DNA of 64,000 nt from Dyadobacter koreensis (GTDB lineage: Bacteria > Bacteroidota > Bacteroidia > Cytophagales > Spirosomataceae): the NCBI RefSeq assembly GCF_900108855.1, contig NZ_FNXY01000001.1, positions 62,001-126,000 on the forward strand. Direction: 5' to 3'. The stretch's first letter is position 1; each line of letters opens with the position of its first letter. Both the position numbers and the translations under genes were made by a program. Below, one piece after another: positions 1-8,273 of the stretch. The notes below the pieces were generated by a model. It had not been told where the DNA came from. It ran no database searches and saw only the letters and a list, made by a program, of their open reading frames with translations.

Positions 1-1
1 T

Positions 2-709
2 TTAACTTTTTTAACGGTAGGACTTTCAGCTTTCGAGGGGTGGAAGTGGCTGTACCACGCCCCTTCGGAGACACCAGGGGTGACGGGCCGGGCAAGAAAA
101 CCGCTTCGGGCAGCGCTAAATAAAACGGAATCTTTTTTCAAACAGTTTTTCAGTCCTGATCACCTTGTTAAAACCTATCCAAAATCCTGGGCAGCGAAAA
201 ACGTTAGGGTGAACAGCGATATTGGTATGACAGATAAAAATTTCAACCCCGAAAACTGGTCATTGTCTGTTCTAAGGAGCGATACAGACGTCCTAAAAAT
301 CTCGTTGAAAGAGCTCAGGGAGTTGCCTAAAACAGAAATCGTTTTCGATTTTAAATGTGTCGAAGGCTGGGACCAGATCCAGCACTGGGGCGGAGTTAAA
401 TTTGCGGATTTCATTACTCATTTTAGGCTTGAAGCCCATACAGGCATGGCTTATGTCGGCATGAAAACACCAGACGGAAAATATTTCGTTGGTCTGGATA
501 TGGAGAGTGCCATGCATCCGCAGACGATTCTGGCATATGAGATGAACGGTCAGCCACTAATTCCTCAACATGGCGAGCCGCTGCGTCTGATTATTCCAGT
601 GAAGTATGGCATCAAAAATCTGAAACGAATCGGTACGATTTCCTTTTCAAACCAACGTCCTGCCGATTACTGGGCTATGCGAGGATATGATTATTACTCA
701 GGACTTTAA
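2..709 (+). CDS. Molybdopterin-dependent oxidoreductase (sulfite oxidase/MsrP-like), 5' end outside window
   Basis: This is the C-terminal part of a sulfite-oxidase-fold molybdoenzyme. The frame is open to the left edge, so the GTG at 80 is probably internal and the true start lies outside. Upstream codons encode a hydrophobic stretch (LTFLTVGLSAF) that could end a membrane anchor or export signal. The motif FKCVEGW at 350-367 contains the cysteine (codon 356-358) that ligates molybdenum in this family, and the end DYWAMRGYDYYSGL is typical of MsrP/YedY-like proteins. Next comes an MsrB lipoprotein, which fits envelope redox repair, but the substrate is not shown. Sulfite or another oxo-substrate remains possible. 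Confidence 0.85.
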   Translation, partial: LTFLTVGLSAFEGWKWLYHAPSETPGVTGRARKPLRAALNKTESFFKQFFSPDHLVKTYPKSWAAKNVRVNSDIGMTDKNFNPENWSLSVLRSDTDVLKISLKELRELPKTEIVFDFKCVEGWDQIQHWGGVKFADFITHFRLEAHTGMAYVGMKTPDGKYFVGLDMESAMHPQTILAYEMNGQPLIPQHGEPLRLIIPVKYGIKNLKRIGTISFSNQRPADYWAMRGYDYYSGL

Positions 710-769
710 GACTATCTAAAATTTTCCTGAATTAAAATTTGTTATCATTTTATAACGTCATTACAAACT

Positions 770-1267
770 ATGAAAAAGTTAAATTTAATATGGGTACTGC
801 TGATGATATTTTCATTAAGTGCCTGTGGTCAGAACCGTCAGAAAAAATCAGGAGATGTCATTGATAAAGCCTCTTTTCCTGCGGCAAAATCAGACGAAGA
901 ATGGAGAAAAATCCTAAGCCCGGAAGCTTACCGGATTATGGTGAACAGAGGAACAGAAATTCCTTACAAAAATCCATATTGGGATAATCATCAGAAAGGT
1001 GTTTATGTCAGTGCTGCGACCGGAAAGCCGCTATTCAGCTCAGATACCAAATTTGAATCAGGAACGGGCTGGCCTAGCTTTTTTAAGCCAATTGATTCAA
1101 ATGCAATCAAAATCATTAGCGACAATTCTTTGGGCATGTCCAGAGATGAGGTCGTGGAAGCTAGTACGGGACTGCATCTGGGCCATGTTTTTGATGACGG
1201 CCCGGCACCCACTGGCAAACGTTATTGCATGAATTCGTGGGCTTTTAAATTTGTCCCATCTAAATAA
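770..1267 (+). CDS. msrB: Peptide-methionine (R)-S-oxide reductase, lipoprotein
   Basis: MsrB reduces methionine-R-sulfoxide in proteins. The 165-residue product has a lipoprotein signal with lipobox LSAC (Cys19), so it should sit in the periplasm or on a membrane. Family motifs are GTGWPSF near residue 98, HLGHVFDDGP near 136 and RYCMNSWAFKF at the end, with catalytic Cys153. The only cysteines are Cys19 and Cys153, so the two CxxC zinc motifs of many MsrB proteins and a resolving cysteine are missing; recycling would need an external thiol. It lies 60 bases behind the molybdoenzyme, on the same strand. Confidence 0.93.
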   Translation: MKKLNLIWVLLMIFSLSACGQNRQKKSGDVIDKASFPAAKSDEEWRKILSPEAYRIMVNRGTEIPYKNPYWDNHQKGVYVSAATGKPLFSSDTKFESGTGWPSFFKPIDSNAIKIISDNSLGMSRDEVVEASTGLHLGHVFDDGPAPTGKRYCMNSWAFKFVPSK

Positions 1268-1836
1268 ATTATAAATCGCCAGACTGCCCTGCCGCGTTCT
1301 GGAGGTTATTTTTGAATAAGGCTGTTTACCTGATGAAATCTACAAGTGTAAATGAAGTTAGCAGTCGAAAACGACAAGCTGCTGGCAGATGGGTATGATG
1401 CTGGACGAAAACTAAGGATTTGTGAATGGAAGCATAACGGTTATTACTTAAAGACTGCTGAAATTCTTGTCGGAGTACTTTGCTTCATGTTTTCAATATT
1501 AACGGACATTGTACTAAACAAGCCCGGCCAACTAATTAATAGAAAGAAACACGCCTCTTATATTCTATGTCAGTTTCTTATCTTTTTGTACTTTAAGTCA
1601 CTTGAAAAATGCAAAGTTCGATACGCATGGTAAGGCTTAATATGCGTAATTTAAAAGAATAAACAAAAGGTGCCCCTGTCTAACAGAGCTGTTTTTATAG
1701 TGAGACGTTTGCTATGTGTAAATCTTACTGACATCTTTGAATATTGAAGTAATCTGGATAAATATATCACAAGGCCCATATAAATAGATCGTTATGAAGC
1801 TGGACACAGATTATAGCTATTGCATTGACATACAGA
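1268..1836. other. Intergenic region, no convincing gene
   Basis: About 570 bases lie between msrB and the HxlR gene. One 93-codon frame at 1352-1633 is open on the plus strand, but it has no recognisable domain and its composition is not protein-like, so I do not call it. I see no RNA gene or strong hairpin. It could be decayed sequence or could hold the msrB transcript end. Confidence 0.5.
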
Positions 1837-2223
1837 TTAACTAACTATTGGTGAGTCTAAATCAGAACTGAAAGCTTGCCTCAAAATCACATCTCGCAAC
1901 CGCTCTTCGTGTTCATCGCCCCATTGCCCTAATGCGGCAATCACAGGGATTACTGTCTTACCAAATTCGGTAAGGCTGTATTCTACTTTTGGCGGTACAA
2001 CGGGATAAATTTTCTTTGTAACCAGTTCGTGTTCTTCCAACTCTTTTAACTGAATGTTCAAAACCCTGCGTGAAGCATCCGGGATTTTGCGCTGCAATTC
2101 GCTTGGGCGTTTATGCCCTTGATGGATAAACCACAATAAGCGGATTTTCCATTTGCCGTAAAGAACCTCACCTATCAGATCAAGTCCACAATTTAAGTTC
2201 GGGATTATTTTTCTTTCATACAT
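1837..2223 (-). CDS. HxlR-family winged-helix transcriptional regulator
   Basis: HxlR proteins are small DNA-binding regulators that often respond to electrophiles or redox signals. From the ATG at 2223 the product has 128 residues and begins MYERKIIPNLNCGLDLIGEVL, which matches the family's usual N-terminus including its single early cysteine. The longer frame back to 2346 adds 41 residues unlike the family and crosses the probable operator, so I prefer 2223. The winged helix spans about residues 15-100 (GKWKIRLLWFI, RPSELQRKIPDASRRVLNIQL). It is divergent from an SDR gene, its likely target. Confidence 0.9.
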   Translation of the reverse strand: MYERKIIPNLNCGLDLIGEVLYGKWKIRLLWFIHQGHKRPSELQRKIPDASRRVLNIQLKELEEHELVTKKIYPVVPPKVEYSLTEFGKTVIPVIAALGQWGDEHEERLRDVILRQAFSSDLDSPIVS

Positions 2224-2299
2224 ATTGTAAATATATACGTATGTCTCACTTAGTGCAATAGGGGACCAATTTATCCCTATATGAATCGTAATTCCGTAC

Positions 2300-2330
2300 T
2301 TGTCTAAACTTCTTTTATGCTCCAATTTTG
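2300..2330 (+). promoter_or_regulatory. Possible promoter of the SDR gene
   Basis: TTG at 2300-2302, a 20-base spacer and CAATTTTG at 2323-2330 fit the Bacteroidetes TTG/TAnnTTTG pattern with one mismatch in the -7 box. The predicted transcription start would fall inside the palindrome at 2328-2360. Confidence 0.35.
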
Positions 2331-2360
2331 TCCTATAGTTAATCATTAAAAGTAGGACAA
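2328..2360. promoter_or_regulatory. Nested palindrome, probable HxlR operator
   Basis: TTGTCCTA (2328-2335) and TAGGACAA (2353-2360) form a perfect 8-base inverted repeat. Inside it, TTAAT and ATTAA form a second inverted repeat around C2344. Both share exactly the same centre, as expected for a dimeric regulator. The site ends four bases before the SDR start codon and lies upstream of the divergent HxlR gene, so a bound repressor would block the SDR transcript. Binding by this HxlR protein is inferred from position. Confidence 0.6.
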
Positions 2361-2364
2361 TAAA

Positions 2365-3156
2365 ATGGAACAGTTTGATTTCAACAATGAGTTATCAGGC
2401 AGGATTGCCTTAGTAACAGGAGGTACAAAAGGAACAGGAAGAGCGATTGCAGAAAGGCTTTTACAAGCTGGCGCAACAGTTATTATTACTGCAAGAAACG
2501 CACCGGAAAAAGAAAACAACAAACTGCATTTCATTCCTTCCGATTTAAGCAAGGCAGAAGGATCGCAAAAAGTAGTCAGTGAAGTGTTATCGACTTATGG
2601 GCAGCTGGATATTCTTGTGAACAACCTTGGTTCCTCAGTAACGCCCGCTGGTGGTTTTACCGTGTTAACTGATGAAGATTGGGAATCGACCCTGCAAGCC
2701 AATTTGCTCGCTCCTGTGCGGCTGGACAGGGTTTTTTTGCCGCAGATGCTTGATAGAAAAAGAGGTGTTATAATTCACATAGCTTCAATACAGGGTAAGC
2801 TCCCATTGTACGATTCAACTTTGCCTTACGCAGCTGCAAAGGCAGGATTGAGAAATTACAGTAAAAGTTTATCTAACGAAGTTGCCCCAAAGGGTGTCCG
2901 GGTACTGACGGTTTCGCCGGGCTGGATTAATACGACCGCATCGGAAGCCTGGCTAGGCGAAATTGCAAGAAACGCGAATAGTACCGTAGAAGAAGCGCAA
3001 CAGGGCGTAATGGATGCGTTGGGTGGAATACCATTCGGAAGACCGGCAGAACCTAAAGAAGTTGCAGAATTTGTCGGCTTTTTAGTTTCGCCAAGAGCAA
3101 GCTATCTCACAGGGACAGAATTTATCATTGACGGAGGAACCGTACCTACTATTTAA
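2365..3156 (+). CDS. SDR family oxidoreductase
   Basis: This is a classical short-chain dehydrogenase/reductase of 263 residues, an NAD(P)-dependent carbonyl or alcohol oxidoreductase of unknown substrate. The cofactor motif TGGTKGTG is at residues 18-25 and NNLG at 86-89. Catalytic Ser141 and the YxxxK pair Tyr155/Lys159 are present. The end YLTGTEFIIDGGTVPTI is the usual SDR C-terminus. It lies immediately behind the palindromic operator and is followed 12 bases later by an NTF2-like gene, probably in one transcript. HxlR-SDR pairs usually handle reactive carbonyls or quinones, but that is family knowledge. Confidence 0.93.
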   Translation: MEQFDFNNELSGRIALVTGGTKGTGRAIAERLLQAGATVIITARNAPEKENNKLHFIPSDLSKAEGSQKVVSEVLSTYGQLDILVNNLGSSVTPAGGFTVLTDEDWESTLQANLLAPVRLDRVFLPQMLDRKRGVIIHIASIQGKLPLYDSTLPYAAAKAGLRNYSKSLSNEVAPKGVRVLTVSPGWINTTASEAWLGEIARNANSTVEEAQQGVMDALGGIPFGRPAEPKEVAEFVGFLVSPRASYLTGTEFIIDGGTVPTI

Positions 3157-3168
3157 TAACTAAAAACG

Positions 3169-3492
3169 ATGGACTTACCCAAAATAGTATCAGATTTAAT
3201 AAAAACGCAAAACAGCTTTGATAGCGTTGCGTACGCAGACTGTTTTTCTGAAACAGCCGTAGTTTTTGATGAAGGAAAAACGCACAATGGAAAAAAAGAA
3301 ATCGAGCGATGGATAGCGGATTCAAACGAGCGATACAAGGCCATAATAAAGCCTCTCAGTTTTGAAGAAAACGATACCGAAAGCATTCTAAAGGCCGAAA
3401 CATCGGGAAATTTTGAGGGGAGCCCGATTGTATTGACCTATCATATGAAAATAGCAGATGAATTAATACAGTCATTGAAATTTACAGGGTAG
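3169..3492 (+). CDS. NTF2-like (SnoaL-type) small protein
   Basis: The 107-residue product resembles the nuclear transport factor 2/SnoaL-like fold: an N-terminal helix pair (IVSDLIKTQNSFDSVAYADCF), a conserved segment AVVFDEGKTHNGKKEIERWI near residues 28-48, then beta strands. Such proteins bind small hydrophobic ligands or act as isomerases, often beside SDR enzymes. It starts 12 bases after the SDR gene and ends just before a terminator, so the two form an operon that HxlR may control. The ligand cannot be told. Confidence 0.85.
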   Translation: MDLPKIVSDLIKTQNSFDSVAYADCFSETAVVFDEGKTHNGKKEIERWIADSNERYKAIIKPLSFEENDTESILKAETSGNFEGSPIVLTYHMKIADELIQSLKFTG

Positions 3493-3495
3493 CAT

Positions 3496-3523
3496 GGAAT
3501 GGCTAATTTAGCCATTCCCTTTT
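3496..3523 (+). terminator. Intrinsic terminator after the SDR/NTF2 operon
   Basis: GGAATGGCTAA (3496-3506) and TTAGCCATTCC (3508-3518) are perfect complements and are followed by CTTTT. The hairpin begins four bases after the stop codon. Confidence 0.75.
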
Positions 3524-3767
3524 CAGCTCACAGCAACAAGAAAATTGGGTAAAGAATATTGAATCTGGAACAATTCGAATGCTGTAATTATAGATTGTGC
3601 TTTTCATATTATTAAACAATGCCCTACTTCTTTTGCAGTAAAGATCAAGAAGACTAATGTTGTTACGCTTCTGGAAACTCGAGGGAATCGTGCTACTACC
3701 TGGAAGATATGCCATAAACCTATATCCCACTGCGAAAAACGAACCGGCACATCCTTAAAAAGTAAAA

Positions 3768-4559
3768 TCAAAGTGTCTCAGCAAATGCAAGAGCTACTTC
3801 TTTCTCTTTCACGACTGCCATGAAACCCGAAGCATGGCGAAAAACAAATCCGTCGCACTCGGAAATATTTTCTGGCACCTTCGCAACGGTTGTGTCAATC
3901 GACTGAATCTGCCATCCATTGGCGTGCGGAAGCATGGCGAAAGTGTGTTCATTCTTCTCTTTCCAAACCGTCGAAAACTCATCAAATACGGCTACATTAT
4001 TAGAAAGGATTGTTCTCTTAGCATATTCTGCCTCCGATTTGGCTTTTTTTACTGCCTTATATACCTCGTTTGTTATAATTTCCAGACTAAACTTAACTGC
4101 TTTTTGAAATTGCTCATCCTGAATAGCAGAATTGGTTACCTCACGGTTAAAGCCGCCTATGATGCTGGAAGTATTGCGAAATCCTCTTGGCAGGGTATTC
4201 CAGACAGCAAAAATATTATCCCGGTTCGTGTCAATAGCATCGATAGAAGCTATAAAATTCCCAAAGAATGGCTGAGCGTCAGCAGGACAAATTGCATCCT
4301 TGAATTGCTCATAGATCAGTCCTGCGGCAGACATCATCGAAGCATCCTGGTGATGATCAAAATTCAGCATAAGCGGATTGTATATTCCCCCGACGTCAAG
4401 TACAAGAACTTCCGGATCAGCAAGCGATTCAGCAAGCAAAGCCTGATTTCGGGAACGCACCACTTCAAATTGAAAACCGGCAGTTCTTAGCAGGGCAACC
4501 GCGATAACATCGTCGGCATGAAAGGAGGTGTCGTGGGTAATAACTTTTGAAAACTGCAT
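3768..4559 (-). CDS. MYG1 family (UPF0160) metal-dependent hydrolase
   Basis: The product has 263 residues; the usual MYG1 length is about 290-330, so it is somewhat short. The start ITHDTSFHADDVIAVALL carries the HADD metal motif, VLDVGG follows near residue 54, and NFDHHQ near 66-71 matches the DHH-like motif. Eukaryotic MYG1 is a 3'-5' RNA exonuclease; bacterial members are untested here. The final segment HASGFMAVVKEKEVALAFAETL is the family's C-terminus. It stands alone, with no clear operon partner. A 218-codon frame on the opposite strand is its shadow. Confidence 0.9.
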   Translation of the reverse strand: MQFSKVITHDTSFHADDVIAVALLRTAGFQFEVVRSRNQALLAESLADPEVLVLDVGGIYNPLMLNFDHHQDASMMSAAGLIYEQFKDAICPADAQPFFGNFIASIDAIDTNRDNIFAVWNTLPRGFRNTSSIIGGFNREVTNSAIQDEQFQKAVKFSLEIITNEVYKAVKKAKSEAEYAKRTILSNNVAVFDEFSTVWKEKNEHTFAMLPHANGWQIQSIDTTVAKVPENISECDGFVFRHASGFMAVVKEKEVALAFAETL

Positions 4560-4937
4560 ACTGAAAGGATAATTGATTCGCTCAAAATTAGCTTCATATT
4601 TTAGTTCTTTTGGATATACACCCGGATTTTGTTTTCAATTTCCCTCAAAAATCATCCTTCCCAGGATTTTTTCTTTTACCTGAATTATAATATATGCCAC
4701 TTTTTCATCCCTTCATATTGATCTGTTGCTCACTTTTCGTAATCATTCTGATAAGCTTGATTTGGCCGGATTAATCTGCCCTTTTGCTGGTCTTCGGAAT
4801 GAAATTTTTCTCCGCCTTTATGTGTACAACATCCCTAAACGGCGACGAACATGCCGAGTTTTATAAAATTCCAATTCTCATACAACCTTTACAGACTTTT
4901 TTAACTCCTTCAATAAAAGCTGCTCAAAATATATGCA
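4560..4937. other. Intergenic region
   Basis: About 380 AT-rich bases lie between the divergent MYG1-like gene and a lipoprotein gene. They must contain both promoters, but I find no full TTTG-N19-TAnnTTTG match, inverted repeat or RNA gene. Confidence 0.5.
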
Positions 4938-5396
4938 ATGAAAAATAAATTCGTCAATATGCTAATATTGCTGTTTTCAGGACTGATCCTCAGCTGCGGC
5001 CGATGCGGCTGTGAACCTGGACCTGAGCCTGATGTTTTGTCCGGCAAATGGAAATGGATTAAGACGACCACCCCAACCAGGACACTGAGCCAGGATAGTG
5101 AAGGGTACACCAGAACACTTGATCTGCAGACTGGTTACGGAGCCAATGTTATTTCAATAAATGACACTTTGCAAAGCGAAATATTTTTCATAAAAATACT
5201 TCAAGAAGATGTAGTCGACGGCGTTTTAAAATCCAGATTGATCCAGTACTACAACCAGATTTATATTAAATATTATTTCAAGCCGCAGCGCCATAATGGC
5301 CGGCCGGATATCGAGGTCAGTGAAATGATGTTCAAAGATTATGACCCGGCAGCAGACACCATCCGTCACCATTATGAATTTGTTAAGATGTGTTAA
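4938..5396 (+). CDS. Hypothetical lipoprotein
   Basis: This is a 152-residue protein with a lipoprotein signal, LILSC with Cys20 as the lipidated residue, followed by a short Cys/Pro/Gly linker (GRCGCEPGPEPD). The rest begins LSGKWKWIKTTTPTRT and alternates short strands, which resembles lipocalin-like domains of Bacteroidota lipoproteins, but I do not recognise a named family. The two extra cysteines just after the anchor are unusual. It has no operon partner; an independent GNAT gene follows after 150 bases. Confidence 0.75.
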   Translation: MKNKFVNMLILLFSGLILSCGRCGCEPGPEPDVLSGKWKWIKTTTPTRTLSQDSEGYTRTLDLQTGYGANVISINDTLQSEIFFIKILQEDVVDGVLKSRLIQYYNQIYIKYYFKPQRHNGRPDIEVSEMMFKDYDPAADTIRHHYEFVKMC

Positions 5397-5547
5397 CACT
5401 TTCTCAAACCCGGACCAAGCATCAGCGTTTGCCCGGATCAGATTTTTATAAACTGTACTGCAATAAATTTAATATTCTGCATCTGTTATATCTTGTAGTT
5501 GTTCAGGATCTTTGGTCGAAAGTTGCTGACTGAAAATAGCGTTCAAA

Positions 5548-6069
5548 ATGGAAATATTAAAAAGTATCTGTACAGATATCGATACAATTTTCGATTTATA
5601 TAAAAAGGGGACCGAGCATCAAAAAAAAGTAGCGAAAAAGCATTGGAGAGGGTTTGACCGGTTCTTGGTAGAAAAAGAAATTTCAGAAGGCCGGCAATAT
5701 AAGATCATAATGGACAACACAATTGCATGCGTTTTCGCGATTGACTATACTGATCCTTTTATCTGGGGAGAAAAAAACAAGGATCCGGCTATTTACATTC
5801 ACCGTATCGCGACAAACCCTGATTTCCGGGGAAAGTTTTTTGTCCGGAAAATCGTTGAGTGGGCAAAAGAACATGCGAGGAAAAAAAACAAGAAATTCAT
5901 CAGGATGGATACCGGAAGTGGTAACGAAAAACTAAATACCTATTACGAGAGCTGCGGTTTTAAGTATCAAGGTATCGTAAAACTACAAGGCTGCGATAAT
6001 CTCCCGGCTCATTACAAGGATGGCACTTCAAGTTTATTTGAAATTCAACTCCCGTATTTTCCAGGTTAA
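5548..6069 (+). CDS. GNAT family N-acetyltransferase
   Basis: The protein of 173 residues has a GNAT fold that transfers an acetyl group from acetyl-CoA. The acetyl-CoA-binding stretch is IHRIATNPDFRGKFFVRKIV near residues 86-105, where FRGKFF takes the place of the usual Q/RxxGxG/A loop. It is followed by RMDTGSGNEKLNTYYESCGF near 130-150, the typical strand 5/helix 4 region with NxxLxxYYexxGF. The substrate is unknown. It stands alone between a lipoprotein gene and a convergent sigma-factor gene. Confidence 0.88.
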   Translation: MEILKSICTDIDTIFDLYKKGTEHQKKVAKKHWRGFDRFLVEKEISEGRQYKIIMDNTIACVFAIDYTDPFIWGEKNKDPAIYIHRIATNPDFRGKFFVRKIVEWAKEHARKKNKKFIRMDTGSGNEKLNTYYESCGFKYQGIVKLQGCDNLPAHYKDGTSSLFEIQLPYFPG

Positions 6070-6269
6070 TTTACTTTGGATCATCACAATATTTGCCAGG
6101 CTAATTTTTCAGCATTATAACGGTATAAAGTGATGCCCTCCTGTCACAGATCGACTATTGATACACTAGCCAAAGCCATCACAGAAGATAACCGATCATC
6201 TGGCGAATACAACTTCGCACAAATGGAGCGATTGAGCTGCCGGATCTGCTGTGCTAATCATCCGTAGAA

Positions 6270-6878
6270 TTAATGTTCAATCAATCTTTTTTCGACACGA
6301 TAACCCGGATACAGATGCGGGTAATTTTGTCGGATCAAATGTTGAAGCAGTGCCCTGGCCCTCACATAATGCGACCGCACGGTGGCTTCGTTAATCCCTA
6401 AGAGATCGCCTACTTCCCGGTGATTATAACCGTCAACTACGTAGAGCAAAAAAACATTTTTGTAGACAGGTTTGATATGTTGTATCAACGATAAAATTTC
6501 TTCCGCTGTTATATGACTGACAATATCTTCCTCAAAACCAAGGTATGGGGCATCTTCAAGCGCGATCCGGTCTTCACTGTGCTTCTTTTGTTTTCGGTAA
6601 TTACTGATTGCTGTGTTGACCATAATCGTCCTGAGCCAGACTTTAAACGGATAAGAAGGATCGTATCCACCCAGATTTTTGAAGACCTTTAAAAATCCTT
6701 CATTCAAAACCTCCTCGGCTTCTTCTCTGGTTGAGGTGTAACGCAAGCAGATACTTTTGGCATATCCAAAAAACTGCCTGTACAAATAACGCTGCGCCTG
6801 ATCACTGCCAGCTACGCAAGCATCGACAACAGTTTGAAAGTCATCTTCTGTATAAGATATTTTTTTTCCGAACAGCAC
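6270..6878 (-). CDS. ECF-type RNA polymerase sigma-70 factor
   Basis: This 202-residue extracytoplasmic-function sigma factor has region 2 at about residues 25-70 (YLYRQFFGYAKSICLRYTS, EEAEEVLNEGFLKVF) and region 4 near 150-190 (DGYNHREVGDLLGINEATVRSHYVRARALL). The start at 6878 is GTG; family N-termini begin at about this point (FGKKISYTEDDF). A TATATTTG box on the minus strand (6881-6888) lies only two bases upstream, so either the transcript is nearly leaderless or the real start is further in. No FecR-like anti-sigma gene is adjacent, so its regulator is unknown. Confidence 0.9.
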   Translation of the reverse strand: MLFGKKISYTEDDFQTVVDACVAGSDQAQRYLYRQFFGYAKSICLRYTSTREEAEEVLNEGFLKVFKNLGGYDPSYPFKVWLRTIMVNTAISNYRKQKKHSEDRIALEDAPYLGFEEDIVSHITAEEILSLIQHIKPVYKNVFLLYVVDGYNHREVGDLLGINEATVRSHYVRARALLQHLIRQNYPHLYPGYRVEKRLIEH

Positions 6879-7197
6879 AGCAAATATATTTAGTGTTGGT
6901 AACTCCTTTCTCGAAAAGTATGACCAGACTTTTACTATTGGATTCTTGTCATTTTTCCAAACAAAGGGAACAATAAGCGGTTATAAAAGAAAACCAGCTG
7001 GACAGAGAGCGGGAAAGTCTGGATGGAAAGCAAAAATTTGCCGTTAAACCGGTCAATGATGCTGCTAAATTCAATACCCGGAGAGAAAAATGGTTGGCGG
7101 TCAAAGTTTTTTCTTTTAACCCGATAAACGGGCTTTACGTCGAAAGTGTTTTGATGTTATTACAACTTCTTCTATTCTTGCAGCTTAACTTTATAAA
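6879..7197. other. Divergent control region
   Basis: About 320 bases lie between the divergent sigma-factor gene and the LytS-like kinase gene. It contains the promoter described at 7150-7180 and no convincing gene; a 60-codon frame at 7094-7276 overlaps the kinase and is not supported. Confidence 0.55.
7150..7180 (+). promoter_or_regulatory. Probable promoter of the kinase/regulator operon
   Basis: TTTG at 7150-7153, a 19-base spacer and TATTCTTG at 7173-7180 match the Bacteroidetes -33/-7 consensus with one mismatch in the -7 box. The ATG follows 17 bases later. Confidence 0.55.
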
Positions 7198-8262
7198 ATG
7201 TCAAAGGAGAAATCAAAAGGCTGGGTTATCGTTGGAGTACACATTCTTGCATGGGCACTTTTGGGATTTGTGCTGATGTTTTACCAACCTCTTTCCTGGG
7301 GCGTCAGACTTCCGTTTGTATTTTGGGCGAAACAGTCGATAAGTATCGCTTTTCTTGCAGGCTTGTTTTATTTCAACATGCTCTACATGGTGCCGTCTTT
7401 TTTGTTAAAAAACAATGTTTCCGCGTTTGCACTATGGATTATTGTGTCAATCGTAGTTTTACTTATTCTTAGCAAAGTTTTTGATCAGCAGCTGCACATG
7501 CATGAACAAATGGACGCACTTATGCCCCATCATGGCCCCAGCCGAAGGCCTCGGGGAATAATAGACGGCATTCTGCTGATGATTGTATTGCTCGTCCTGG
7601 GTGTAAGCACAAGTTTATCCGTACTTCAGCGCTGGCAGAAGGATGCGCAGATCCGGGAGTCTGTTGAAAAACAAAATATCGCAACCGAGCTTGCTTTGCT
7701 AAAAGCGCAGATCAACCCGCATTTCTTTTTTAACACGCTGAATAATATTTACGCACTTACTTTCACGGATGTTCCCGTCTCCAGAGACGCCATTTTGAAA
7801 CTCTCACGGATGATGCGCTATTTGCTTTATGAAACACAACAGGACACCTCGCTTTTGAGCCAGGAAATTTCATTTATAAAAGACTATATGGAGTTGATGA
7901 AACTGAGACTGCAAAGTAATACGACAATATTTTTCACGGAATCGAAGCCTGACAAGGAATACTCGGTTGCTCCGATGCTTCTTTTACCGTTTATCGAAAA
8001 TGCATTTAAACATGGCATCAGTGTCATGCAGAAAGCGGATATTAGAGTTGATATCAGCATAAGTGATGGGTTTCTTACCATGCTGGTAAAAAACCAGATC
8101 TTTCGAGACAAGGATACGCTTAATATGGAAACCGGCGGAATCGGGCTTGTAAACACACAACGCCGGCTCGATCTTCTCTATCCGCAAAAACATGAGCTTG
8201 TGATTGACGAAAATAATCAGGACAACACCTACCAGGTTTTGTTAAAACTAAATCTGGTTTAA
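7198..8262 (+). CDS. Sensor histidine kinase, LytS/YehU type
   Basis: The 354-residue inner-membrane kinase has about four membrane helices (roughly residues 10-30, 47-69, 75-95, 122-142). A short coiled linker follows, then the His_kinase motif LKAQINPHFFFNTLNNIYAL with phospho-acceptor His175. The ATPase N box LLLPFIENAFKHGI lies near 260, and the glycine-rich end GGIGLVNTQRRLDLLY near 315. There is a His/Met-rich loop between helices 3 and 4 (HMHEQMDALMPHHGPSRR) that might sense metal, which is inference. The LytTR regulator starts 12 bases downstream, so the two form one system. Confidence 0.94.
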   Translation: MSKEKSKGWVIVGVHILAWALLGFVLMFYQPLSWGVRLPFVFWAKQSISIAFLAGLFYFNMLYMVPSFLLKNNVSAFALWIIVSIVVLLILSKVFDQQLHMHEQMDALMPHHGPSRRPRGIIDGILLMIVLLVLGVSTSLSVLQRWQKDAQIRESVEKQNIATELALLKAQINPHFFFNTLNNIYALTFTDVPVSRDAILKLSRMMRYLLYETQQDTSLLSQEISFIKDYMELMKLRLQSNTTIFFTESKPDKEYSVAPMLLLPFIENAFKHGISVMQKADIRVDISISDGFLTMLVKNQIFRDKDTLNMETGGIGLVNTQRRLDLLYPQKHELVIDENNQDNTYQVLLKLNLV

Positions 8263-8273
8263 AATAATATCTG

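Noticed and set aside
1352..1633. 93-codon open frame on the plus strand
   Set aside because: No recognisable domain, unusual composition and no sign of a promoter or ribosome-binding site.
3503..3730. 75-codon minus-strand frame
   Set aside because: It overlaps the terminator of the SDR/NTF2 operon and has no protein-like features.
3834..4490. 218-codon frame on the plus strand
   Set aside because: It lies fully antisense to the MYG1-like gene, whose motifs are clear, and its product resembles nothing.
6881..6888. Minus-strand TATATTTG as a sigma-factor promoter
   Set aside because: It lies two bases from the predicted start and has no -33 partner, so I did not list it as a promoter.
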